Shown here piece after piece: positions 42,483 through 53,052 of a stretch of 64,000 nt of DNA. Numbering within the stretch: the first letter of the stretch is position 1; every line of letters begins with the position of its first letter. Below the pieces are notes generated by a model. The model was not told where the DNA came from. It saw only the letters and a program-made list of their open reading frames with translations, and made no database searches. Source of the DNA: Alopecurus myosuroides (lineage: Eukaryota > Streptophyta > Magnoliopsida > Poales > Poaceae). Location: positions 579,935,940-579,999,939 of the forward strand of contig CM054057.1 of assembly GCA_028641055.1 (NCBI GenBank), written 5' to 3'. Both the position numbers and the translations under genes were made by a program.

Positions 42483-45400
42483 CTACTCGGCCTCCTGAGT
42501 GCGATCTTCCGGGTCTTGCTCCTGGGCCTGCTGCTTAGCTTTCCTGGCAGAGCCACCCGGACTCACCGCGCCAGGGCGGATAGGTGGAAGGACGGACGGT
42601 GTAGAGGCGGATGGCCCTGATTTTAACTCGGCATCCCTCTTCGCGGTTGCCTCCTTCTTTTTGGCCGAGTGATCAGCCCACTTCTCCAAGAGGTCCAAGG
42701 GCGGGGGTGCTTCCTCTGTGATAACTTTGCCATCGGCGTCATACGCAGCCATTAGCATATTCAGGTCCAAGCTATCGGCTAAAGAGGTAGCAGAAGGGCG
42801 CACTGCTGACTGAATGGCCTTGAAGTCCTTAGGCGTAAATTTGGCACCATCCGCCTTAAACTCGGGAAACCCGGATATTATCTTCGTCGGGTCAAGCTTC
42901 GGAAAGTAGGCTTTGGCCAAGGTCAATGCCCGGGTTATTCCAATTCGGCAGGACGAACGCTTCCAAAGTTCAATCCAGCCAGGCACAGTGGAGCAGGCTT
43001 GGACGAGATTCTCTTCACCCGGATAGGCTTCTGTGGGCCAATGTATGGCGTCCAATATAAATTTTGTGCCGGCAAAGAAAGTCCGGAGCACAGTCTTCAG
43101 GGTCCTAGCCTTGGCAATAGTATCTTCCTCTGGAGGTGCAAGGTTGGCACCTGCAGTTGAAACAGAAGCAAGAAGGTATCAGTAACCCAGAGTGGTGCAT
43201 AACAAGAAGCATGAAATTAGTCGGCAGACAAAAACTTACTTAGTAAGATCTGGTAAGTGTCGGTGATTTGATCCGATAAATTCTTCAAGTCGGTCCGAGC
43301 GGTGTGGCACTTCTTCTTATATTTGGAAACATCCTTCTTCAAAGTTTCCATGTCATCCTCAAGGATTTCCCGTCGTTTTATCTCGGCAAGAAGACATTGT
43401 TCGGTCTTCAGTAAAGTTTCATCAGACCGAGTTATCTGTGCCTGTAAGTAGAAAGGAAGGCAAGCATTAGTTGGATGTTCTGATAAGATAAATTTGGCGT
43501 GAAGTACCAAGCATAACTTTTGCAAGTCATACTCGGAACTTGGGGACTAGATATGCAATATGAGATGACAAGCGCTTTTACCTGGTGCTCTGCAGCCATG
43601 CGCTCTAAAATATCGCCCTCTGAAGCCTTCATGGTGAGGAGCGTTTTCATCAATTGATCAAAAGTATCTTTACCCGTATCAGAAGACCCGGGGCCTTGGG
43701 AATTCCGAGAAGAGGTTTTCTTCTTAGAGGGAGGCGGAACCCGGGTCATTTGTGCATTGGAATCCGACACTCCTTCGGCACCCAAGGTTGTGGCTTTCTT
43801 CTTCTTGCTCGCATGGGAAGCAATTGGATACTCGGTTTCTTGGGCGTCCGGTTTAATCGGCGATGTTTGTTTTTCACCGCCAGACATGGCAGTAGTCTTA
43901 TCGGCCGGGCTCCCCTGACCCGGGCCCTCGTCTTCCATGCCCTCTTGGTCGCTAACGACGACCGTGGCCCTGTAAATGTTATCAAGAAGCAGTTAAAATA
44001 CGCGGTCAGGAAAAGGTGGTGAAGTGTGGAAGAGCATCCGGAAGGGGATCTTACCCGGTGTTCACCGCGAAGTCACAAGGAAACCCGTCATCAGACTCGG
44101 GAGAGGCTGAAAATTGTCAGGTTAGATGTCATATAAGAATAGTTCAAGGGGAATGTGCCGGTCGAGAAAAGATAGAATAATTACTAGCCCGCCGAGTGGG
44201 GGTCGAAGAAATACCCGGGTTGATGACGTTGTCACCCGGGTTATTTCGAGTTGACCTACGCTTGATCATGGACGACTCCTTCAAGAATGGCCAGTGGAAT
44301 AATGTCAAAATAACTCAGGTATATCATTAAGGTGACGTGAATTGAATGCGAGGAGGGATATGAAACCTTGGAAGTGGCCTCTTGAGCTTTCTTTGGATCC
44401 GGCTTTGGTTGCCGGTTCCGGTTCGTCCTCGTCGCTGGCAGATTCTACTTTGCCATCCGAGTTTTCTTCTTCATCATCCTCTTGTTCTGAAATATCATCA
44501 AAGTTATGGTTGAAAATGAAGGGGTTATGACGAGTTCAAAGGAACCAAATAGAATTCAAAGAGTACCTTCATCCGAGTGAACGGCCTCTTGCTCCTCTGG
44601 ACTTTCGGAGCTAGGGGAGGCGTTGATTTTCCAAAAGTCGTCATCAGCCTGAAAGGTGTTAATACACAGGTTACCAACTGTATCAAGTGGAAAGAATGAA
44701 AGTAAGGGCGTCAGGGTCGGACTTTTACCTCAGGGGCGGGGTTTTCAAGCGTGAAGGGCTCTAACCCGGATATGTTCCGGATTACCTCGAGTTTTTCCGT
44801 CAAAAAACCTTTGATTTTTATGGGTGTCGCCAGGTGCGAAGATGTTATCGGAGTATCGGAGCGGATCGGAAGGTTCTCCTGAATACTCGCACATCAACTT
44901 TGTGCGGATGGAATTGGCTGAATCCTAAAATCGACCCAGGTCTTTACTAGATTGAGCCCGATGAGGCCCTGGGCTGTAAGAGTAGCAATTTTGGCTAGCA
45001 AGGGTTGAATTGCCTCCCTATCCGAGTTAGGGGCGAAGGCACTAAACTTATCAGAAATATCAAGAAGACCCTCCGAGTAACCCGGCAGTTTCTTTTGGCC
45101 GGGTGGGAAGTGTCCTGGCAGTAGAAGTACGAGAGCTGCCAATGCTTGACATGGGAATTGAGGGTGAGGGGTGGCATTAGAGAGTTTTTGCGGCGTTGGA
45201 TCGAAACCCCGCCGCAAGTGAGAAGCGCCCCATCACCGCTTTCGCGGCATGGCTTGCATTGAAAAAGCTCAATAAAAAGAGCTAGACTTGGCGGAGTGCA
45301 CAAGTAGGATTCGGAAAGGACAATAAAATGGGAAATATTTAGCACAGAGTTGGGTCCGATATCAAAGACACGAAGGCCGTAGTGGCTAAGTATGTCACGG

Positions 45401-45654
45401 AAAAAGGGGTGACCCGGTTGTCGAAAACCCCGGGTCACGTGATCCACGAAACAGATTACCTCATCTTTGGTAGGGGTGGGCCGGGTCTCCTTACCCGGTA
45501 CCCTCCATTGGATATTTTCCTGAGGAGGAAGAATTCCCAGTTCCACCAGCTCCTCCAACTTGGCCTTTGTGACCATAGACCGCGCCCAGTTGGCGGAAAT
45601 GGTGTTGGTGGCCTTGGCCTTGGCTGGGGTCTTCCCCTGTTTCTTGGGAGCCAT
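42483..45654 (-). pseudogene. Antisense extra ORF of the Tat-like element (plant gypsy-type transposon family protein), about 8 exons
   Basis: Runs opposite to gag, from the ATG at 45654 (MAPKKQGKTPAKAK). Exon 1 (to 44729, donor GTAAAAG) carries FFRDILSHYGLRVFDIGPNS, FIVLSESYLCTPPSLALFIE and HWQLSYFYCQDTS, the Transposase_28 or putative gypsy-type domain. Later exons with GT/AG borders include 44648-44567 (ADDDFWKINASPSSE), about 44488-44366 (acidic EQEDDEEENSDG), pieces near 44280-44190 and 44110-44060, about 43976-43580 (SKKKKATTLG, Ser-rich, DQLMKTLLTMKASEGDILER), about 43445-43240 (coiled coil, DDMETLKKDVSKYKKK) and about 43150-42483 (PKLDPTKIISGFPEFKADG; stop). Exon 1 has at least two indels (near 45090 and 44910). 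The function of the family is unknown. Confidence 0.7.
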
Positions 45655-46840
45655 ATGGCTGACCTGCAGAGTACAAGGTAAGAAGGAAATTAAGACATGA
45701 AAGTTGCGAGCCGGCTAAGTATAGGCCGGACAACATTGAGGTATGAAAAGTTACGGGAGATCCGGGTGTTAGCGTGCAGAGCAAAGTTTGAAAGTTTCCG
45801 GGTATCAGGCATTGTGGTAAAATTTATGGGATCTAAATGATGAAGGAGCCTTTTGAATACAATGGACGGCGGCTTAAGTTCCAGACGTGAATAAAAGTAA
45901 CTGAAAAGGAATGGTCTAGCCGGTGATTGATGCGAAGGCGAAAAATTTGGGTGGTTCGAGCCTAGATTGGAAGTTTTATTTTTGGATTTGTGGCAAGAAT
46001 AATGATTGTGGGTAGTAGGGGAGCGGATTGGAGCATGCGCTTTGTCCTTTGTGCGAGCTAGAAGAGTTTATGGGTATTCTAATTCGGCCTAGTCAAGAAA
46101 TCCGAGGCGGGCCGATCTGGATCTAATCTGAGGAAAAAATCAAAGGTTGCGAGGGCAAATTGATAGGTGCAAAAGATTTACCGGAGGAGATCTGAGGGAA
46201 GCCTTGCGGAGGCAGATGGCGCAGGCTTGGTGTCCCTTCGCGGTTCTTGGTGGGCCGGATGAGGATTCGCCGGCGGATCTTGGCGGCGGCGCGGGGCGAA
46301 TGGTGGCGGAACGTAATCTCCGGGCGATGGGTTCCGGTGACGAGCGCGGGATTTCCGTGGTGGCGCTCAGGAGAAGGAGAGCTCAGAGGGAGAAAGGAAT
46401 GGAATGGAGGAAATGAGCCGTTAGGGTTCGGGTCACTCCTAAGGGGCTTTTTTATAGTGCAAATGGATAAGCTCGGTTTGGTGAGTGGAAGCCGAGAATT
46501 GTGGGGGTAAACGGCTATTTATTTAAAGTTTCTGCGAGATGTGCGCCAAGTATTGAGCAAAGCATCCGGATAAAAGGAAGAAGGGGATTCGTCCCGTGAT
46601 GACGGGATTGGTTATCGAGCATAGGATCTTGGTATTATTATTATGGTTTGGACCCAGAAGTTTGAACCAAGGTGTTTGGAGGGAAAGCTGGGGTTATTAC
46701 ATGGCCGCCAAGGAGCAAGGCCTAGCTGAATATCAAAACATCTTAACCCGATCTTCATATACCCGTATGATCGATATCTTTGCAGGGAATAGCAAGCGCT
46801 TCAAGGAGATCCGTGAAGCCCAGGCTATTCTGGGGACTAC
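45655..46840. other. Putative promoter side of the antisense ORF and pre-LTR region
   Basis: Lies upstream of the antisense ATG and includes a GC-rich stretch at 46140-46420 that would be the leader of the antisense transcript. Small frames here have no domain. Just before the 3' LTR the sequence is TCTGGGGACTAC, a poor polypurine tract. Confidence 0.45.
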
Positions 46841-47318
46841 TGACAGGGGGATGCTAACCCGGTAGGCCAAGCTCCAAGGAATAACCCGGCTCAAGGGATG
46901 ATGTGCAGGATCCGGCTAAGGATAGGGAAATTTGTGAAGGCCCAAGCTTGTAGGCCCAATGACCCGGATTGTGGGTTACTGTAAAGGCAAGTTAGGGTTA
47001 GTGCATCGCGTCTGGGTAGGATTCAGGATACGCCTTGTAGAACAAGTCAGGGGGTACGGGTGCTTTATAAACCGACCCCCGGATGTAGTTTAGACAGAGA
47101 TCTAAGAACCCTAGCAATATCGTGTGATATCGAGCATCCAGTGAAAACCCTAATCGAATTATCGTATCGAGAATAGAGATCCGGCGACTTCGATTGCCGG
47201 CTATCAGATCAAGTTGTACCATGTCTTCCCTTGAGCTAAACCCTCTCCCAAACGCCTGTGTCGACTTGCCCCAAGATCAGTTACCCCTGGTAACATCTGT
47301 CGTGATTATCCCACGACA
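46841..47318 (+). repeat. Tat-like element 3' LTR
   Basis: 478 bp, three substitutions from the 5' LTR, followed by AACAT. Confidence 0.95.
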
Positions 47319-48262
47319 AACATGTTTCATCTAGTCAGGAATTAGCTGAGATTCCTGAACCCACCATTCCGATAGAACACGTTGAGAATCCCGAGGAGGA
47401 TGACAATAAGTTCCTTTAAGGAGCAAGAGACAGAGGACCGCAAAGTCCTTTGGTAATGATTTTATTGTGTGCCTCGTGGATGAGACACCCAGGTGGACCA
47501 TTTCAGAAGCCTATGCATCTCTTGATGCTGACTACTGGAAGAAGGTTGTCCGTTGCAAGATGGATTCCATCTTGGCTAACGGGACCTGGTAGATCACTGA
47601 TCGCCCCTATGGGTGTAAACCTGTAGGATGTAAGTGGGTGTTCAAGAAAAAGCTTAGGCCTGATGGTACAATTGAGAAGTACAAGGCAAGGCTTGTGGCC
47701 AAGGGTTATACCTAGAAAGAAGGTGAAGACTTCTTTGATACTTACTCACATGTGGCTAAATTGACCACTATTCGTGTGCTACTTTCACTGGCTGCCTCAC
47801 ACGGTCTTCTCGTTCACCAAATGGACGTTAAGACGGCTTTCTTTAATGGAGAGTTGGACGAGGAAATTTATATGGAGCAGCCAGATGGTTTCACAGTAAC
47901 CGGTCAAGAAGGCAAGGTGTGCAAGTTAGTGAAATCATTATACGGCCTCAAGAAAGCACCTAAGAAATAGCATGCGAAGTTAGAAAGGACTTTGACTGTT
48001 GAAGGCTTTGTTGTTAACGAAGCTGACAAGTGTGTGTGCTATCGCCATGGTAGGGGCTAGGGAGTTATTCTATGTTTATATGTCGACGACATATTGATCT
48101 TTGGGACCAATCTTGATTTAATCAAGGAAGTTAAGTATTTCTTATCTTGCTGTTTTGAGATGAAGGATCTACGAGTAGCTTATGTTATTTTGAACATCAA
48201 ACTGCTGAGAGATGATGATGGTGGGATCACACTACTTTAGTCTCACTATGTGGAAAAGGTCT
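47319..48262 (+). pseudogene. Copia unit 1: reverse transcriptase, first part
   Basis: Resumes in the linker (ELAEIPEPTIPIEHVENP). RT motifs include [56 protein letters not shown] and the catalytic YVDDILIFG at about 48079. Stops interrupt it: TAA/TAG near 47418, 47590 and 47713 and after KKAPKK near 47968. It ends at GGTCT, where another LTR element is inserted. Confidence 0.9.
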
Positions 48263-48995
48263 TGTCGTGGGATAATCACGGCAGACGTTACCGGGGGTAA
48301 CTTATCTTGGGGCAATTCGACTCTGGTGTTTGGGAGAGGGTTTTGCTCAGGGGAAATCATGGTGATAAACGATCTGGTAGCCGGCAATCAAGTCGCCGAG
48401 TCTCCGATCTAGATTTATTATCTCAACACTGGTATTACAGGGGATACTCGAATAGCTGGTAAAACTCGTCTTGGACACAAGGATTATCCTGGTTCAGCCT
48501 CTCCATTGGAGATAATAGCCTACTTCCAGTTGGGATCTTATTAGCTATCGATCTAGAGGCCCGGACTGCAATGTCGCCGAGACCCAAAATCTTGGGTTAC
48601 AAATATCGCCGAGACCCCAAATCTAGGCTCGGGCTGACTCTCGCCGAGACCTGGGAGGAGATTATGATCTAGGCTCGGCTGGGTGATGGAGACTGGAGTT
48701 GGTTTGGGCTCGGGCTGACTCTCGCCGAGACCTGGAATTTGGCCCGGGCTGACTCTCGCCGAGACCTGGAATTTAGGGTTTCTACTCGAAAATCTCCCTG
48801 TCTCTATGACCTGGGAGCCTGCTTATATGGGCGGCTGGTCTCCTGGTCGTACAAGGTAAAAACTGGGTCATACCGTATTAAGAGTCCTAATCTAGGTCTC
48901 CTTCCTGACCAGGCTTTGCCTCCTGGCCGGGTCTCGCTTCTGGCTGGTCATACTTTCTTCGTCCTTAGGGGTACCAGGTTATCTTTCCCCCAACA
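48263..48995 (-). repeat. LTR of the small element (element-sense 3' LTR)
   Basis: Contains two to three CTCGGGCTGACTCTCGCCG units, with a different spacing from the other LTR (about 48627-48775). Confidence 0.9.
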
Positions 48996-50046
48996 GTAGC
49001 CCCCAAGTTTAAGCTGGATTCGAGCTGGTCTTGTTCTCCTTCATGATCTTGATTTTAGGCTTCATGTTTCAGGTGTAGCAGCGAGCTCGATCATCGAGGT
49101 TAAACTCCTGAAATAAGACAAATAATACATAAAAGGATAAAACCCGGTTATTCTTCCTGGGTTCATACGCCTCCAGGTTTATCTCAATAACATCCCATAA
49201 ATCATGTTTCTTCCTGGGTTCATATGCCTCCAGGTTACCGAGATGGGTCCTCTCAATATGTCGATGGTTTAGATGACCCTTTTGCAAACCTTTAACTGTA
49301 AGCCGGCTTTCGCATGGATTATCACTGCTGTACTCACTCTGTAAAACAGGGTCAGTTAAGTCCCCATGGGCATCATAACTGATTGAGATTACAGGAGAAC
49401 AAAATGCCATATAAGTGCGAGTCACATCGAGCTTAAGCAAGATAGGCAAGGATTATACTGACGGCATAAAAGCCAGGTCTTAGGATTGCAGCTACAAACT
49501 ATTCAAGTAAGAGCCCCCAAGACCCGGATCAATGTTTATAAAGTAAAGGCTTAATTGTGCAACGTTACCCCATTGATCCGCATACTGTTGCGAAGGACTC
49601 TTGGGCACGCTAACCGAAGTTGCGAAACGCTCTTTGACCAAGCTAATATGAGTTTTAGCGAAGCACTTTGGGCAACACTAACTGAAGTTGTGAAGCACTC
49701 TTGGGCTAAGCTTATACTAATAGGATATTTCACAATATTGCGAAGCACTCTCGGGCCAAGCTAATATAAATTTTTGCGAAGCGCTCCTGACACAGAATTA
49801 TAATCATTATTGTCAGAAATTAAACCCGACGTACGTACCATATCCACGAAGACGTTGACGCGGCCGATCGTGACGATAGACCCGGCTTCCAGCAGATCCG
49901 ACTCTGGCCCCTAGCCAAAATCATCCACCATCTTCTCTCCTTCGGGGTTGGTGTAGATCTCGCCGACGACGAGGTTCTTCATGTTCTCCCGAGCTTCTCC
50001 CGTGATGTAAACACCTTTGAACGCAGGCCCCACGGTGGGCGACAAC
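48996..50046 (-). other. Internal region of the small element
   Basis: Mostly non-coding. Near 49590-49800 there are four or five degenerate copies of a GCGAAGCACTCTTGGGC-like unit about 55-65 bp apart. Next to 50046 lies the primer-site region (TGTCGCCCACCGTGGGG on the minus strand, one mismatch from the Tat-like site) and then the Gag leader relic. Confidence 0.65.
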
Positions 50047-50144
50047 TATCGTGGGATAATCACGGCAGACGTTACCGGGGGTAACTTATCTTGGGGCAAT
50101 TCGACTGTAGTGTTTGAGAGAGGGTTTTGCTCAGGGGAAATCAT
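49827..50144 (-). pseudogene. Gag leader relic of the small element, starting in the LTR
   Basis: From the ATG at 50144 the frame reads MISPEQNPLPNTRVELPQ through PVTSAVIIPR to the LTR end. It then continues LSPTVGPAFKGVYITGEA and LVVGEIYTNPEGEKMVDD up to about 49827. It matches the start of the Gag at 37737 residue for residue across the primer site. TAG replaces CAG at the LTR edge (mutated terminal base, 50048) and a second TAG follows MVDDFG. No Gag core or protease remains. Confidence 0.7.
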
Positions 50145-50766
50145 GGTAATAAACGATCTGGTAGCCGGCAATCAAGTAGCCGAGTCTCCGGTCTAGATTT
50201 ATTATCACAACTCTGGTATTACAGGGGATACTCGAATAGCTAGTAAAACTCGTCTTGGACACAAGGATTATCCTGGTTCAGCCTCTCCATTGGAGATAAT
50301 AGCCTACTTCCAGCTGGGATCTTATTAGCTATCGATCTAGAGGCCCGGACTGCAATGTCGCCGAGACCCCAAATCTTGGGTTACAAATATCACCGAGACC
50401 CCAAATCTAGGCTCGGGCTGACTCTCGCCGAGACCTGGAATTTGGCTCGGGCTGACTCTCGCCGAGACCTGGAATTTGGCTCGGGCTGACTCTCGCCGAG
50501 ACCTGGAATTTAGCTCGGGCTGACTCTCGCCGAGACCTGGAATATAGGGTTTCTACTCGAAAATCTCCCTGTCTCTATGACCTGGGAGCCTGCTTATATG
50601 GGAGGCTGGTCTCCTGGTCGTACAAGGTAAAAACTGGGTCATACCGTATTAAGAGTCCTAATCTAGGTCTCCTTCCTGACCAGGCTTTGCCTCCTGGCCG
50701 GGTCTCGCTTCTGGCTGGTCATACTTTCTTCGTCCTTAGGGGTACCAGGTTATCTTTCCCCCAACA
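50047..50766 (-). repeat. LTR of the small element (element-sense 5' LTR) with 34-bp minisatellite
   Basis: Begins TATCGTGGG (terminal TG mutated to TA in + view). It contains four 34-bp units starting CTCGGGCTGACTCTCGCCG at 50412, 50446, 50480 and 50514. Confidence 0.9.
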
Positions 50767-51544
50767 GGTCTTGAGTCGCTTCGGGTATAGTGACTGCAAG
50801 CCTTCTTCAACTCCATATGATGCTAGTGTGTTGCTTCGAAAGAATCGACGGATTACTCGAGATCAACTAAGGTATTCTCAGATTATAGGCTCGCTTATGT
50901 ATTTGGCGAATGCCACGAGGCCTGACATCTCTTTTGCTGTGAGAAAATTGAGCCGGTTTGTTTCCAATCTGGGAGATGATCATTGGCGTGCGCTTGAGAG
51001 AGTTATGCGCTATTTAAAAGGCACTGCGAGCTATGAAATTCACTATACCGGAAACCCGAAGGTTCTAGAAGGATATAGTGATTCTAATTGGATATCTGAT
51101 GCTGATGAGCTTAAGGCCACTAGTGGTTATGTTTTTACATGTGGTGGTGGCGCTGTTTCCTGGAAGTCTTCCAAGCAGACCATCTTAACGAGGTCAACTA
51201 TGGAAGCAGAACTCGCAGCATTAGACACATCCACTGTTGAAGCAGAGTGACTTCGTGAGCTCTTGATGGACTTGCATGTGGTTGAAAAACCAATACCCGC
51301 AATCCTAATGAACTGTGATAATCAAACAGTGATCATCAAAGTGAACATTTCTAAGGATAATGCAAAGTCATCAAGACATGTGAAGAGGAGATTGAAATCT
51401 GTCAAGAAATTGAAAAACTCCGGAGTCATTGTGTTGGATTATATCCAAACATCTATGACCTTGGCAGATCCCTTCACAAAGGGTTTATCACGGAATGTGA
51501 TAGATAATGCATCGAGGGAGATGGGTTTGAGACCCACGGTATGA
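50767..51544 (+). pseudogene. Copia unit 1: RT end and RNase H
   Basis: GYSDCKPSSTPYDASVLL, GSLMYLANATRPDISFAV and DHWRALERVMRYLKGT are the end of the RT. RNase H follows with YSDSNWISDADE, TRSTMEAELAAL and [11 protein letters not shown], then the usual copia tail [17 protein letters not shown]. One TGA at about 51248 (EAE-stop-LRELL) is the only interruption. Confidence 0.9.
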
Positions 51545-52099
51545 GTTGTCCATAGTGGTAACCCACTCTATGTGCTCGGAGATCCCGTGAATTAGAAGTG
51601 GGAGACAAGCTATTGGTCGGCTGAGAGGAGAGTACCCTTATATTTTATCCCACTCCATGAAGATGCAATACTCTCCTAATCTGTATGGTAGGTTGACATT
51701 TGTCTTAATGTGTTCCAAGTGGCTTATTTATAAAAGCAGAGATGTGTCCTGCAGAACATCTCCTGAGGAACTAACCTATATGAGTCTGACTGTTAAACGT
51801 CACAGTCTATGAAAATAGGGTGCTCTCTAATAAACTCATGAAAGGCCTTCGGAGTATGACGCATACGCTCCACCCGCGGGGAAGCCTTGCGGCAGCCTAG
51901 TATTAGTTCAGACGTTGTGTGAAACTGGTATCACAGAAAACTTGTAGTTAAAGGCGTAGTCCACTATTCAAGTTGTGAACTAGTGTAGCATAATGTTCTA
52001 ACTGGAAGTTAAACTTAACAGTCTCCACTAAACACCGGTATATAAACATTGTTTTAGAACTGAGATTATGAGATGTGCTAATGACACTTTGTGGGGGAT
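51545..52099 (+). other. Copia unit 1 3' non-coding region and polypurine tract
   Basis: Contains no gene. It ends GTGGGGGAT directly before the TGTTGG of LTR 2, the expected place for a polypurine tract. Confidence 0.75.
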
Positions 52100-53052
52100 T
52101 GTTGGAATTTTATATGGGACACTCATGTCCAGCCCAACTAAGCCCAATAAAAATCCTGAAATTGTCATGACCCATTCATGAATAATACAAGTGGGGAGTG
52201 AAACTAAATTTTAGTCCCACATTGCTAGTTTGGAGAGGATGGAACCACCTTATAAGGTGAGCCATGCTAGCTCATGTATGAGTTGGTAAGGCAAGAGGAG
52301 AGGTGTGCCACACGCGTCCTCCTCCTCCGCCGCCCGCCTCGCCTCGCCACGACGCGCCACGGGTTGCGGGAATGAGCAGAGCCGAGAGCGTTTATTTTGC
52401 CAGTTGGGAAAAATTAATGAGTCATTAATATGGTAATTAACAGACGCGTTAATGCCTAAACCGTTACACTTCTTTTGGAACGTGGAACCGAACCGACTCG
52501 GACGTGGAGTCACGCCCAAGTCTCTCCCAGCCCGAAGTATAAATACGCGCATACGGTAAACCCTAGATGCCACTTCGTCTTATAGTTTCGCACCGTTCCA
52601 AACCACTGCGCCTCCAATCAAGCCTTCTCCATCCCTCCTTCCGGCGTGCACCGCGAGAAGGGACAGCCCGCCTCCAAAACCTCGCCTCTTGTGATCATGT
52701 ACGGGAGAGGGGCGATCAGGTTTTTGGGGAGCGCACTCGCGCGACTCCTGATGATGAATACTTCCCCAATTACGACTGGTTTACAGATCTTGGCAACCTC
52801 TTCATAAACGACGACATGGGCGACAACGACAACAGCACAGCCGGTTCCTCTGCCGCTGCACCGTACGTATCTCTCTCTCATCTGTACGAGATGCTACTGC
52901 AATTCTTTTGTCTAGTTCTTGCTGTAGATTGGATCGGTTTCTCTACTGCACTAGATTTTGATATTTGCATGCTTAGTATAATTGTTGTTGTCATGTTTTA
53001 CTTGATGTTATTTCGGATTAAATCGTATGCTAAATTGCTTATATATTCAACA
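52100..53052 (+). repeat. Copia LTR 2 (953 bp)
   Basis: Serves both as 3' LTR of unit 1 and 5' LTR of unit 2. TGTTGG...TTCAACA, with TATAAATA at 52538-52545. Confidence 0.85.

Larger units (their letters stand above)
37357..47318 (+). mobile_element. Tat-like gypsy element, pol mostly deleted, with antisense extra ORF
   Basis: LTRs of 478 bp at 37357-37834 and 46841-47318 differ at only three positions (37529, 37765 and 37816 against their partners). The 5-bp target duplication is AACAT (37352-37356 and 47319-47323). Order: LTR, primer site, Gag-protease, a stub of reverse transcriptase, a spacer, a multi-exon ORF on the opposite strand, LTR. An extra antisense ORF before the 3' LTR is a known trait of some Tat-lineage elements (e.g. 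Grande). Confidence 0.9.
48263..50766 (-). mobile_element. Small non-autonomous LTR element related to the Tat-like element
   Basis: LTRs at 48263-48995 (733 bp) and 50047-50766 (720 bp), + strand TGTCGTGGGATAATC...CCCCCAACA, flanked by GGTCT (48258-48262 and 50767-50771). The internal region is only about 1.05 kb. The 3' part of the LTR in element sense, the primer-site region and the Gag leader match the Tat-like element at 37357, but the rest of the LTR does not. Confidence 0.9.

Noticed and set aside
42483..45654. Antisense multi-exon gene as a captured host gene
   Set aside because: Its domain is the plant gypsy-associated family, and its position between pol and the 3' LTR on the opposite strand is a known layout for extra ORFs of Tat-lineage elements, so capture is not needed to explain it.
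46147..46510. Two overlapping 87-89 codon + strand frames in the Tat-like element
   Set aside because: Antisense to the putative leader of the antisense ORF, Arg/Gly-biased because of GC content, with no recognisable domain.
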